A DNA stretch of 64,000 nucleotides, taken from positions 1,134,001 through 1,198,000 of the forward strand of contig NC_084888.1 in the NCBI RefSeq assembly GCF_958979055.1, read 5' to 3'. The DNA comes from Alnus glutinosa. Lineage: Eukaryota; Streptophyta; Magnoliopsida; Fagales; Betulaceae. The notes beneath the pieces were generated by a model, which saw only the letters and a program-made list of their open reading frames with translations, made no database searches and was not told the DNA's origin. Positions 49,101 through 60,719 of the stretch are shown piece after piece. Numbering within the stretch: position 1 is the first letter of the stretch; every line of letters begins with the position of its first letter. The translations under genes were made by a program, and so were the position numbers.

Positions 49101-52100
49101 GGTACTTTATTTCGTAATTAATGTAACATCTTGATTTGGCTTATCTTTTATAGCCAGTTGCCCTCCCTCTGACAAGCAATACTATGTGCTTATCATAAAT
49201 TACAGCTTTCAGGTTTTCCTCTGTCTTCCCTCCTGAACCTCATCAGCTAGCTACTACTGACAAGGATGATGTTCGAAGGCTACATAAGCTCATACCATCC
49301 TGCACTCAGCCTCTGGAAGTTATGATTCAGGCATGATTTCTTATTGATCAGTCATGCTTTTTTATTTATTGTTATTGTTTAATTTCTGAAAGTTATTATT
49401 TGCTCTTATGTAGTTGGAAGGCTCTGGGAATTGGCCGATGGATGACTTGGCAATTGAGAAAACTAAAACTGCTTTCCTCCTTAAAATTGGAGAGAGGTGG
49501 GTCAGGCATGGTTTTTTTTTTTTTTTTTTTTTTTTTGTGATAAAGTATTTTTTTAGCCCCAAGAGGAGATTCGAACTAGTGCCCTCAGCATTATGAGGCG
49601 TGATCTCCAGCCGATTGATCTATCCCTTGGGGTCATATCAGGCATGGTTTCTTTTTCGCAACAATTGCTATATTCTTTTAAAAAATTTATCTAATGATAT
49701 TGCTATGGCAGTCTCCAGAATACTTGGGGGATGAAATGTACTGCTACTGAGGATGATGTGGATGTTTTTATGTCTGGATATGTATTTCGTCTTAAAATTT
49801 TGCATGAGAGAGGCCTGAATTTGGTGAGAAGGGAAGGTAAGAACTCTGAGTCTGACATACATATATACAGGTGTGCTTGGGAGACTATTGGATGTTGGCT
49901 AATGAAACCAATGAATTTGCAGTTGGAAGTGACCAAGTTAAGCGGGTCACTTCTGCAGACAAGAAACTTTTTGTTCGCGGTCAGCATTCTAGCATGATTA
50001 ATGGATTACAGGGTTGTTATCCGATATATGTGCCAGTTGTCAGGTGAGCAATTATTTTGCATGCTGTATTAACTTTCTAGTTTAATCCCTAACTGCACAT
50101 AACTTGTTTGGTTCTTTTATAGGCTTGCAAAACGATGGGTTGCTTCGCATCTATTTTCAACTTGCTTGGTAGGAGAGGCAGTTGAGCTATTGGTTGCTTA
50201 CCTCTTTTTAAAGCCTTTACCATTTAATGCTCCTTGCTCACGCATAACTGGATTTCTAAGGTTGGGTATTTGTTCCTGCTTATAAGGCAGGTTAAATGTT
50301 AGGAATTGTTTAAATGCTTTCATGCTTGGGATTGTGGAGATTAACTTAAAAAATTACGATGAAATGGATTTACAGGGAACCCTTCTCCCATTACTTTCTA
50401 ATATATAACTCAATGTTGTGGATTGGATTAGAAACAAGTAAAACAAATGCCATTGAATTCAATGTTGTTTAATATGAATTCTGGTGGCTCCATATGTGGT
50501 TGTTTAATAAATGGGTCTGATTATTGTATCTAAGAACTATTACGCAGTCTTCTTGGGCCTCACGTTGTTCGGTCATATGTGTGCCAACTTCATTAACAGG
50601 TTCCTGCGATTACTATCAGAGTATGACTGGACCTTTTCTGCTTTGGTTGTTGACATAAACAATGATTTGGGCCCAAATGATGAGAAAGAGATAAGTGTAA
50701 GTTCTGCAGCTGAGTGAATTAATACCAAAAAATTGTATGATTATTTTGGTACATTTCTACTTAAAATCTTTGACCATATTTTTCACTTGACAGCCATTAA
50801 GTATATCATTTTTTTAGGATAACTTCATGTTGAGTAGGAAAGCTTACGAAGAAGACAAACAAAATGTAAGTGCGGCGATGTTCCTTGGTACAGTTTATGA
50901 CAAGGCGTCTGAGGCATGGACCAGATTTTCACCAAACGTTTCGGTTAGTAGTTCCTTTGGATAGAATTTAGTTGCATAAATGTTTGGAAGATGAAGCTTA
51001 TTCTCATAGATTTGCTTGCTAACTGATTGGGTCTGTTTTCCCTACACTCTTCTGCTTATTGATAATATTGTTTAACTTTCTGGTGGTTGTTCCTCTTCCA
51101 TTAAGATACGTTTTTTTTTTTTTTTTTTTTTTTTTTTTCTTTTTTTTCTTTTCTATTCTGAAAGAATCTGGGTGGTTTTTGCAAATCTTAATCTAACCAT
51201 AGAGTACATTCTTTTGCATCATCTAGTAGATTATGTATACGTAAATGATAGACAAAAGTGGAACTGCTGCATTATAGAGAACATTGCATTGAACTTGCAC
51301 AGTGGTGACACTTTGTGACTAGGGGCACTTCAAAACCTATATTCCTGCATCCAGTTCTTGTTTTTTAATGTGCTAAGTAGAGTTAGATATATTATGTCTG
51401 GTGTTCCTGTCCTATTCCCTATTGACATATGGAAATTGTTTACTCAAAAGGAACTTAAAAGGTTGGTGGCTTATGCTCGAAGCAGCGCAAACTTGTTGAC
51501 CAAACTCATATTGCAGGACCAGATTGATTTTTATAAGTGGGAGGTGAGTCTGAAATATTTCTCACGTTTCATTGGCTTAGGGCTCTTGGATTACGTTTTT
51601 GTGTATATGAGTTGTTACAGCAGAATTTTTTACTTTTGCAGTGCCTTTTCCGAACTCCTTTGAACAACTATGATGCCGTAATTCTTCTCCACATGGACAA
51701 ATTACCTTACCCCCAACGTCTTCTCTTTCCTTCTGAACTAAACCTAGGTACATTTCTGCCGCCTTTTTCACTAGCAGTGCTGAATTTTTCGGATAGTAAT
51801 TTCCATAACGTATACATCCTGGGCAGGGAAGCTTGTGGCTCGTGGGAATGCTAGCAAGTTTTTCCATCCCTTCATGTTGCCTGGAGACTTGAAGGGGAGC
51901 TCACAGGAAGTGAAAAATAAGCTTTTGGTGAACTTTGATCCATTGAGGTGCTTTGTTGTGGATTTAGAGGCAAGTATCTTCAATGCTATGACGATAATCT
52001 TTGAAGAATGGATCTTCTTTTTATTTACATTTTCTTTGGACATATGCAGAAAGAGTTCTCCGACATGTTCAAGGTATGGTATGATTCTCTGGGAGGTGAT

Positions 52101-52385
52101 GCTATTGGCATAACGTGGGAGAAATTTTCTTCCAAGGTATACTTGAATACGTCTCCTGAATTCTAGTAAGAACATAATATGATGTTTATAGTTTACATCC
52201 TTATCAACTTTAATCTCCTGACCCCTGAATTGATTTTCTACTTCCAGAAACGGAGCCGAGAGGAAGCAGGTGAGGAAGCGGGTGAGGAAGGAAAAGATCC
52301 AGTTGATGTATTAAAAGCTGTTGGTGAAGTTGGTAAAGGATTTGTGAGGAGTATTTATTTCCTGAAGTCCCCACGGCTGAATTAA
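40161..52385 (+). CDS. NRAP / nucleolar protein 6 (Utp22-like), 26 coding exons
   Basis: A 1063-residue protein matching plant NRAP (about 1053 in Arabidopsis), a relative of yeast Utp22 and human NOL6, part of the small-subunit processome that matures 18S rRNA in the nucleolus. Exons: 40161-40316, 40463-40624, 43020-43185, 43319-43438, 43548-43681, 43779-43929, 44994-45076, 45491-45589, 45729-45844, 47926-48100, 48190-48300, 48387-48465, 48605-48748, 48859-48972, 49206-49330, 49414-49496, 49712-49836, 49923-50043, 50123-50260, 50600-50696, 50818-50943, 51451-51543, 51642-51747, 51827-51969, 52050-52136, 52248-52385. Phases close throughout. Conserved stretches include LRRFKDG, LEGSGNWPMDD, YDWTFSALVVDINND, YDAVILLH and FMLPGDLK. 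Two introns start with GC (49331, 51970). Introns hold two LINE pieces and a SINE. No disabling change was found. Confidence 0.93.
41317..41408. repeat. 46-bp tandem duplication in NRAP intron 2
   Basis: ATTCTCCTTGA(C/A)TTATATATCTAG and the next bases up to GAGAAGATA occur twice in a row. Near-identical copies suggest a recent slip. No function is apparent. Confidence 0.7.
42340..42609 (-). mobile_element. Short 5'-truncated LINE in NRAP intron 2
   Basis: The insert is about 270 bp, with its poly(A) tail seen as T on the left. It is bounded by a perfect 19-bp target duplication, GTATACTTTGAGTGTACTT, at 42321-42339 and 42610-42628. Its - strand reads MCLMWCVWRERNARCFED, typical of the C-terminal zf-RVT end of plant LINE ORF2. 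It lies antisense to NRAP. Confidence 0.9.
46001..46790 (-). mobile_element. Degraded LINE 3' fragment in NRAP intron 9
   Basis: A T-rich start (46001-46023) is followed by CAGAGGGGTGCAATCC, close to the 3' end of the LINE at 42340 (CAGAGGGACGCAATCC). The - strand then reads LINE-like zf-RVT text broken by stops and frameshifts. The right border and target duplication were not found, so the end is approximate. Confidence 0.6.
49515..49637 (-). mobile_element. tRNA-like SINE in NRAP intron 16
   Basis: On the - strand a tRNA-like head (49633-49556) has a pairing CCCCAAG/CTTGGGG acceptor, a box A-like TAGATCAATCGG, a CTCATAA anticodon loop like tRNA-Met, and box B-like AGTTCGAATCT. It is followed by a short tail and a long A run (T on the + strand). 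TCAGGCATGGTTT at 49502-49514 and 49638-49650 is the target duplication. The weak T-arm and A tail argue for a retroposon, not a working tRNA. Confidence 0.78.
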
Positions 52386-53684
52386 CCCTCTACTCAAGGC
52401 CTAATAGTTCAGAAATCACAAAAATATGTTGTTGTAAACTAGCTTTCTTTTTTTAAAAATTTATCGGTAAATCGTGGCGCCCCATTTTCCTAATGCTACC
52501 ACAGTTTTGAGCAGTATAGAGATTTTTTTCTTTTCTGTTTTGGGTTGGGGAGTGAGGTGAATATTGCAATGAAACCCCCATTTAGTGAGCTTGGGAAGAA
52601 TGTTGAAGAGGTAAATTTCTGTGTTAGGTATACTGGTGACTGCAACGCGCAAGAGTTGAAAAAGTAACCCTTTGTAATATTGGTGGATATTGCTTTTGTA
52701 AAATAAATTAATGGTTTGGAATGTGACTAGGTTGTTCATTTGCAATACTACGTCGAAGATATAATGTGCTAAATGATGGAAAAATGTTTACTGCAACTCC
52801 CTACGAAATTCATATTTTAATGACTAACATGATAAGTATTACGCAGAATGTTATGGTAAGAGCTATGTCTACATTTTAGTGATTGATGTGTTAAGTGTTA
52901 CGTGAACTATTATATCAGCTTGTAAAAATTATAGTACTCCTAACAATACTATATGTTCTAAAGCATCGTTGTAAATCTCTCTTTTTACAGCATAACTTGC
53001 TTGTCTATCAAAGTTACAAACAAAATCTCTATTCATGTTGATTTTAGAATTGTAATGGAACCTGAAATAGTAATAAAGATACAGTGCAATAGTAATGAAC
53101 AAAGCAAAGTATCTGAACATTATATAGTACCAAAAATCACCCCTCCAATATAAGTTCCACCGACAACCATGTCGACCAAAGCAATAATGACTTATTGAGG
53201 CTGCGTGTTTTTTCTTTCTTTTTTTTCCTTTTGATGAACAATGAGGCTGCTTCTTCTTTTTTCGGATTACGATTTTCGATAGATTTTTAAATTACAGGAT
53301 TTAGATCGTTTTTAGGCATCAAAATGTTTGAAAAATGTCAATTTTTTTTTAAATTTTTTTTTAAAAAAGGCATGTTAGATGAGAGAATGCATGCATGTAC
53401 GGGGGTTTGCAGGTTTGGTTCTATTTTAAGTGGGTATACTTGGAATTTCGTTGTTTCATGAGGACCATTTTGGTAACTAACGCATATCATCCCTGCTGCG
53501 CAAAATTGCCGGTACTTTAAATTATGCGTCTTCAAATAAACCGGCCCATCTCCAATCGCAGTCCCCCAAACGGGTCTAAATTTGCGTTTTTTTTTATTTT
53601 ATTAAAATCGCTCGTTTGGCCTGCGAAATCTAATTGATCTCTCTGCTTTGCTTGATTTGGAGTCTTGTAAGTGAGGCGGAGAAC
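52386..53684. other. NRAP 3' flank and TITAN5 upstream region
   Basis: No gene is seen. CGGCCCAT at about 53540 is a site II-type element about 145 bases before the TITAN5 start codon. Frames on the - strand in 52461-53535 have no family features. Confidence 0.5.
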
Positions 53685-53766
53685 ATGGGGCTACTCAGTA
53701 TCATTCGGAAAATTAAGAGGAAAGAGAAGGAAATGCGTATACTCATGGTGTATGTAAACATCCAAT

Positions 53767-53802
<36 letters not shown>

Positions 53803-55910
53803 TATATGCATATATACTTATATACAAGAATGTTGAATAATGTGCAGTGGACTTGATAATTCTGGGAAGACTACGATTGTGTTGAAGATCAACGGGGAGG
53901 ACACCAGCGTAATCAGTCCCACACTGGGCTTCAACATCAAGACCATCACCTACCAAAAGTCAGCTTTCTAAACTTAGATGTATGTGTCTGTCTGTCGGTG
54001 TATATGTGTTGTACTTGATATTATTGCAAAATAGGATGATTTATTGAATTGGGCAAGGGCAATTTATCGTGCAAGTAACTGGTTTCTCTGTATAATTACT
54101 ATAATGCTTGCTCTGCTCCCTTTCATTGCTTAGAGATCTCAGCAAATTACATGGAAATGAAATTAATTTCAAGATTCGTTTTGTGTCGTTTTGTTGTTTA
54201 TATTTTGATTGGGTATGCCCAAATCTTCCGGCAAACATATGATCATCTTAAATTTTTTATGTGATTGTTAAATTTTTCCATGAAATCTGAAGAATTGTTA
54301 GTATTTTTGTTTTTATTTTTATTGTTTTCTTTACTCTAATTCATCAAGTTGCTGGATTTATTAATTGAAAGCTTTTCTTGACCTTTATTGTGTACTGCTT
54401 CATTCTCTAAGTTGATCAAAACTTGCTTCAACAAGATTTTGGAAATTTTTATCTTTATTTATTTGTTTATTTTTTTAATATTGTGATACGGAATATTGAA
54501 ATTCCAGTTACCATGACATTGTCAGGTATACTCTTAACATATGGGATGTTGGGGGCCAAAAAACTATAAGATCTTACTGGAGAAACTACTTTGAGCAAAC
54601 TGATGGTTTGGTATGGGTGGTTGATAGTTCAGATCTTAGACGGTTAGATGACTGCAGAATGGAACTGGATAATCTTTTGAAGGAAGAGGTATTTATCCCA
54701 TATCATTTGTTCTGTCTACTTCTGTAAAAGTGAGTCATTTGGAGCTTTGGTTTACCACCTTCCTTGCTTTTGTTCATTTGACTTGCTTCTCAGTTGATGG
54801 TTTTTTCATTCATTTAATAATAGATTGAATGGAGAAACTCTGTCACTCTTTCTCCCTTTCTCTCTTGCTTGCTTGGTTACCCTGTGTGTGTCGGGGGGTG
54901 CTAATGTGTGATCATGAGCCATTGTGGAATTATATTTGGTTATGTTTTAGAGATGCCTTGTAATTTGATGAAGTGAACTAGCAGAATGAGCCGCTAAATT
55001 TGTTTGTGAAATTCGAAAGTTTGTTTTAACTATTTTTGTTGGGTTTATTGACCATGAACCTACTCTATATATTAAAATACATAGCTTAAAAGTGTCTCTA
55101 CTGGTGGGAATGCTTAAATTCTCCTGTAATTTCTTTTTTTACTGCATTAGTCTGCATATACTGAAACTTTGTGGTAGACTTAAACCAATGATTTCTAATT
55201 GTTTTGTGGTTTTGGAATGCTGAAATGAAAATTTGCAAGTTAAAACCTTCTCGGGAAAGGTTTTGCAAGAAAAGGATGTAGGTTTCTCTTGGGCTTCTGG
55301 CCTTTTTAATTTTCCTTTTTTGAGTTTTAGAAAAATGCTAACTTGTATTCATTTGACAGAGGCTGTCAGGAGCATCTTTGCTGATACTAGCAAATAAGCA
55401 GGACATTAAAGGTGCCCTTGCCCCTGAGGAAATTGCTAAAGTAAGGCTGCTGGCTGAAAAACAAGTGCTTCTTGTTCATGTTGTTTAATATGTCCTTTGT
55501 TAGAATGCAAATCAAATATTGTAGACTTGACACTTGATTTTTCCTTGACCCAAAGTACATTTGATTTTGCTAAAGTAAGGCCGGTTTTGTTTGTGTGTTT
55601 GTTTTTCTAAAGCTGTAGATTTTCTCCTATGTAGGCACAAGTTTCTGTTGAGATGCTACATGGTGGTGAAACTTGTTTTGTATTACGAGTTCTTCTTCTT
55701 TGATTGTCCAAAAATTCCTGTGGCAAATGGTGCCTGAACTCAGATTCTTTACTCTTCTCTTCTTACCATGAACCCAAGTTTGGAGTCTGTGCATGAGGGA
55801 CATGTATGAACACATTTACGCTGGATATCTTTATGTTGATCATGAATTCAGTTTTGCATCTCCTTTCAAATTATAGATGTCTGCATGTGGTGCATTATAA
55901 CATGTATCAA

Positions 55911-55955
<45 letters not shown>

Positions 55956-56216
55956 TGTTCTTTTCAATAGAAGCATGATTGAAGTAATAGGTATTTAAAA
56001 AAATACACTTGATTACTGAATATATATTTATATATTAACTTCTGAGATTCTGAAATGGTTATTATCGTACTTGTACAGGTACTGAACTTGGATGCCATGG
56101 ATAAAACCCGGCACTGGAAAATTGTGGGCTGCAGTGCAATCACTGGTGAGGGGCTGCTTGAGGGATTTGATTGGTTGGTCCAGGACATAGCCTCTCGAAT
56201 CTATTTGCTTGACTAA
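53685..56216 (+). CDS. ARL2-type small GTPase TITAN5 (TTN5)
   Basis: Five exons (53685-53749, 53848-53958, 54526-54688, 55360-55440, 56079-56216) give 185 residues, the same length as Arabidopsis TTN5 and nearly identical to it as I recall. GTP-binding motifs: P-loop GLDNSGKT (23-30), switch [14 protein letters not shown] (65-70), NKQD (125-128) and SAI (158-160). ARL2 proteins act with tubulin-folding cofactors; Arabidopsis ttn5/hallimasch mutants show giant endosperm nuclei and arrested embryos, so the gene is expected to be essential. Exon 1 ends at 53749 before gtatgt, which restores MVGLDN; the nearer GT would break the frame. Intron 1 has a (TG)n tract near 53771. The neighbour uL6m gene is convergent. 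Confidence 0.96.
55913..55953. repeat. Poly-T run of 41 in TITAN5 intron 4
   Basis: An unbroken T run. No flanking target duplication or LINE/SINE body was recognised, so it is listed as simple sequence. Confidence 0.85.
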
Positions 56217-56708
56217 TGCCTGATTGAGTAATTTTTCACTGTAAGACTATTACTATGGCACTTATGGCAGCTGTAATGGAATTGTTCTTCGCAAATTTTC
56301 TGTTCAATGAGAGTATCTGTGTTGTGTTTGCGATAGGTAGGGCAGGCGGCAGCCTGCTAATCCAAATCAAAATGGGTTTCAAAACATTTTTTTCAAACTA
56401 ATGGATTCCTTATATAAAGTAAATATCATCATTGTTTATATTTTCATAATTTGCATAATTTAGTTAATTATTGTTAACATTTTTTATTAAGTTAACTAGA
56501 TAAATTATTTTTTATTTATGAACTTACAAAAATTAACATCACCAATCTTATATTTATAATAAATCATATAATTTTTTATTTTTTTATTTTTTATCATGAG
56601 ATCTTCTATTTATGTTATATCTTATAACTTTGTCTAGAACCTTAAATAATCCTATCTTGAGTATAATCACTCCACACATATATACACACATATCTATATC
56701 AAGCCTTA

Positions 56709-57023
56709 GGGTGCGTTTGGGATTGTGATTTCGTATACAATAAGTGCGATTTTAAATCAAATCGCAGAACATAGATCGTTTGGGAACTGCGTTTTTAAAA
56801 ATTGCGATTTGAAAACGCAAAAAATCTGCTTTTTCAAATCGTAGATAAGATGATGCTTTTTTGAAAACGCAGAATTTTAAAGGTAAATTCACGATTTTAA
56901 AGGCTAAACTGCGATTTTGCCAAACGCTTAACTGCGTTTTTAAAAATCATTTTTTTCAAATCGCACATTTTAAAATCGTTATTTTAAATCGCACTTTTTA
57001 AAATCGTAAACCCAAACGGACCC
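56709..57023. mobile_element. Tourist-like MITE, copy 2 (315 bp)
   Basis: Ends GGGTGCGTTTGGG and, inverted, GGGTCCGTTTGGG, with TTA on both sides (56706-56708, 57024-57026). It is the same family as 22772-23043 but about 40 bp longer near its right end. It lies between the TITAN5 and uL6m genes. Confidence 0.82.
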
Positions 57024-57096
57024 TTACAATCACAAATATTCAAGCTATATCTTGTTGTAAAATAATTTTGATGGTGCAAAATTTATTGGTTATACT

Positions 57097-58010
57097 TAGG
57101 GGTGGGCATGGGGCGGGTTTCCGCATTTTTTGGCCCCGCCCCGCACCTTTGCGGGTTGGAAATTTCCGACCCGCAAACCACACTTATTAAAGAGTAACCG
57201 TGCGGGGCGGTTCACTGCGGAGAGGGTTCGCGCGGGGCGGGGATTGCGGGGCGGGGCGGGTATTTTGAGTGGCATTTACGTAATTTTGATTTTATTTTGT
57301 AAAAAATAAAAAATTCAAAAAAAATACTGGTTTTTTAAATAAAAAATTAAATTCATATTTCCATTCAAGAACATTTTTCATGGATTAGCCTTTTAAACTA
57401 AAAGTCCTATTAATTATAAGATAAAATTCTAAGAAACATGATTTATATTTTCTTCCATCAACAAAGCATAATGAATAAATGACAAGAATAAAAAGCTATA
57501 ATATTTCACTATTTTATGTCATCAATTTTCTTGTCTTTTCCAAAAGTAATGAAAAGATTATTTCAAATAACAATACAATAAAAATGTATACACTTTAACA
57601 TCCCATGAAATTGAACCATAAAAATTGTATTTCTCACACAATGAAATGAGTCCACTAGTTAGTAAACAACTAAACATGCAAAAATATAACAGTCCATTGG
57701 TTAGTAAACATGCAAAAATATAATAGTGAACCAAAACAATTTAAAACAAAAGGAAAAAATGAAGAAGATGAAGAGAAAGAGAGAGATTCCCTCTTCTAGC
57801 CTTCTAGTTTTCTTTCTTTCCCCTTTTTTTTTTTTTTTTCCTCCTCCTTTGTGCGGGGTGGGGCGGGGACCCGCGTTTTTTAAAAGTCTAAACGCGCAAC
57901 CCGCCCCGCATAAATTTCTCAAATTAGGATCCTAACCCGCAAAAAATCTCGAAAATCCGGTCTTCTGCGGGGCGGGGTGGGGCGGGTGCTGCGGGTTTTG
58001 CACACCCCTA
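57097..58010. mobile_element. Non-autonomous hAT element, 914 bp
   Basis: Terminal inverted repeats TAGGGGTGGGCA and, on the right, TGCACACCCCTA. A perfect 8-bp target duplication GTTATACT stands at 57089-57096 and 58011-58018. Both subterminal regions are packed with GGGGCGGG / CCCCGCCC and GCGGGT motifs, while the 500-bp middle is AT-rich. No transposase frame is present. It lies between two convergent genes. Confidence 0.92.
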
Positions 58011-58423
58011 GTTATACTAAATAATATTGATCCCAAAAAAAATAAATAATAAGATAATTAAAATGCAAGAAATAGAAATTAGAGTGAGGAAAGATATCAC
58101 AATGCTATAGAATCACGAAAATTTAGATTTCATGTCAGTTTGTAAGCTTTCTTTTGTAAGAACTTGTAAGTACCTGTAGCATTTTTCTCGGTTTATTTTA
58201 CAACCCTAAGAGCAGTAATAATAAGGTCTTGGATTAAAGCAAAAACTTATTCAAAGAAAATTGGGTCAATTATTACAAAGCTCTTAAAACTAGTTTAAAA
58301 AGCACCAGGCCGCAAGAATTATGTGGCTGGAACTCAAACTCATCTTTGAAAAATGAGGCATAACATGCCCAACAAAGCATTGATTTAAAACATTCTCCAA
58401 CAGTTCCGCTATCCTCTTTGTAA

Positions 58424-58732
58424 TCATTTTGATTTCTTTCCTTGCTTCTTCTTGATAACTTCGTCAACGTACATTATACCCTTGCCTTTGTACACTTCAG
58501 GCGGCTTACAGCTACGAACAGTAGCAGCAAACTGGTGCACTCTGTGCTTGTCTAGTCCGGTGCAACAGATAACGTTGTTTTTGAAGCAAAAAACACGTAC
58601 AGCTGGAGGAACGGTCAGCTCAACCTCATGACTGTATCCCAATTTTAGAAACAAGAGGCGTCCTGCAGCTTCAGCTCTTGCTTTGTACCCAACCCCCACA
58701 ATCTTAAGAAAGCGAAAGAACTTGGCTTCCAT
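58424..58732 (-). CDS. Mitochondrial ribosomal protein uL6 (RPL6)
   Basis: The single coding exon gives 102 residues starting MEAKFFRFLKIVGVGYKA and ending KKKQGKKSK. This is the short plant mitochondrial L6, about the length of Arabidopsis At2g18400 and much shorter than bacterial L6 (about 177), keeping mainly the C-terminal RNA-binding half. It should sit in the large mitoribosomal subunit. An acceptor at 58759-58760 precedes a 26-base leader (58758-58733). A matching donor at 60094-60095 suggests a non-coding first exon of roughly 60096-60290 and a 1.3-kb 5'UTR intron. Extending the frame to 58795 would read through this acceptor, so the ATG at 58732 is preferred. Import may use an internal N-terminal signal. 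Confidence 0.94.
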   Translation of the reverse strand: MEAKFFRFLKIVGVGYKARAEAAGRLLFLKLGYSHEVELTVPPAVRVFCFKNNVICCTGLDKHRVHQFAATVRSCKPPEVYKGKGIMYVDEVIKKKQGKKSK

Positions 58733-58758
58733 TGAGAGTAAAAGTGGTAAATGCCCAC

Positions 58759-60095
58759 CTGAATTCTTCTGAGATAAACAAACAGCAATGAACAAAATTT
58801 ATACACAAAAACAAAAACCAAAGGAACCACAAATTATCTTTCTTATTTACATTTGGCATTTGAAAGATCTTAATTGTTAAGAAAATTGAAAGTTGGAATC
58901 TTAGGGGAACAAATACTCTTCTTTGTAACTAAAGGCGAGTAATAACTAAAACAGAGCTCCAATATCTATGTTTGTTAAACAATTTATTTTGTCTTTCGTT
59001 TTCTATTCTCAAAACAAAACACTAACAAACATCTTAAAACACAAAATACTCAAAATGTTTTCATCTTTATGTCTCATCAGAACACATTTTCAACCCCCAC
59101 AAAAAAAAAAACCAAAAAAAATCCTCTAAAACACATTATCAAGTCATCTGACTGATAAGAAAAAGGCTTAAGACCTTAAGTTATGCTTGATTTCTGAAAA
59201 CAAAGAAAGGGAAAAAGATAAATGGGTTTTGGTAATGCCACGATGTCTTCCACTCCACCAACAGAAAATCAAATTATTACCTCAAGAATTTAACGGGAGA
59301 AAGGCTTAAGCTCTTAAGTTATGCTTGATTTCTGAAAACGAAGAAGGGGGGAAGATAAAATGGTGTTTTGGTAATACCACTATGTCTTCCACTCACCAAC
59401 GGAAAATCAAATTTTTACTTCAAGAAATTAGTGAGTGTCCTGGGTTCCTAAACCCATACCCAAAAATCCAACATGATTCATGCTCAAACAAGTGAACAAG
59501 TCATAGCAACCAGGTTCAAAATTAACAGTGCAAACTCCAAAATTCTTAAAAAGAAAGCAAGTACATCCCAACATAAACATCAACAAAAACCCCACTACAA
59601 ATAAAGATTTAAACAAATGGGATTCATATGAAAAAACCCGATTAATTCATTACGAAAAACAAAATGATTTTGAAATAGATTTATTACTAAATCAAAAAGA
59701 AAATATTAAAAAAAAAATATAGATATGATCTTTTTTTCGTATAAATCGATTAATTATGAGGATAAGAAAGACTCATATATTTATAGAGTGCCAACTTGAA
59801 GCCATTTCCAAAGCCAGAGAGCCATACACATCCCCCAAAAAAATGGTATAAACCACTTCCCACACTCCCAAGAGTTGAGCAAATGAACTCCCAAAATCAC
59901 ACCCTGAGAACCGAAATGAAACCCCCCATAAACCCCGGATTTTGGAATTCGGCCAAGACTTTCAAATGGGCATCATCAACTACCATTCTATTATGATTTC
60001 AAAAAAAAAAAAAACTTCCATTCTATTATATTATTCTGTACTCGCTATGTATAAACATAAATCAAGCTTTTAAATTGAGAAGGTTTAGAAATTAC
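58759..60095 (-). other. 5'UTR intron of uL6m with a tandem duplication
   Basis: The inferred intron is bounded by a gtaatt donor and an attcag acceptor on the - strand. It holds two copies of a 130-bp block starting AAGGCTTAAG at 59163 and 59301 (period 138). A further AT-rich stretch has no coding signal. Confidence 0.6.
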
Positions 60096-60315
60096 CTTGG
60101 TTTTGATCGATGGGTGCCGAGCCTAGAGGGCGCTAGCTCGTAGCTCCTGTGATATGGCAGGGATTTTGTCACCGGAGGGTATTTCCGGAGGCCGGTGGTG
60201 GGGGCTGGTGACGAAGGGTAACTTGTGGGTGTCTATGGGAAGCCGTCGACGGGAGAGACAAATGAGTAGAAAAGAAAATAGAAGAGCAGAACGGACTGTG
60301 GAGTGTGGGTGCTAG

Positions 60316-60671
60316 TGGGCCTTTTTTTTTTTTTGGCAAAGAAAACGACCTCGTTCTTTTAAGGCCGGATCAGCTCATGGGTTGACCAAAACCCAATTTA
60401 TGCTCTTACTAATGTAATGTGTTTTTCTAGGTTTTGTATTCTGATTGAATGGAAATAATTCTCAGCATAGGGCCCAAAAGCCGACAACAGACCAGCCCAT
60501 TTTCAAGCTGGACGTTCAAATCCCCCTTCTCCAATTTTTGAACAAAGGGCATTGGGGAATACTGTTTGGCTTGGCTGCCCTGTTGGGCTTAGCTACCCGA
60601 ATACCGGCCCACTTAACATTGGGCCCAAGCTTAAAGCCCATTTAATATAAAAGGCCCATTAAAATAGCCCA
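60316..60671 (-). promoter_or_regulatory. Cluster of site II (TGGGC/GCCCA) elements before uL6m
   Basis: Nine or more TGGGC/GCCCA motifs lie at about 60316, 60472, 60495, 60584, 60607, 60620, 60636, 60654 and 60667. Site II elements bound by TCP factors are known to drive plant nuclear genes for mitochondrial and ribosomal proteins. The first is next to the inferred non-coding first exon. Confidence 0.6.
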
Positions 60672-60719
60672 TTGCATGGCAATTGCCATAATCAAAGGGA
60701 TCTAGGATTATCACGTGGT

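Noticed and set aside
49556..49633. Possible functional tRNA-Met gene
   Set aside because: The T-arm does not pair well, the anticodon stem is poor, and it has an A tail and a target duplication, so a SINE fits better.
53634..53956. Frames through the (TG)n tract of TITAN5 intron 1
   Set aside because: Produced by the microsatellite (Cys-Val or Thr-His runs); splicing removes this part.
58733..58795. N-terminal extension of uL6m
   Set aside because: The extension crosses a good splice acceptor at 58759-58760 and is not part of the known plant protein.
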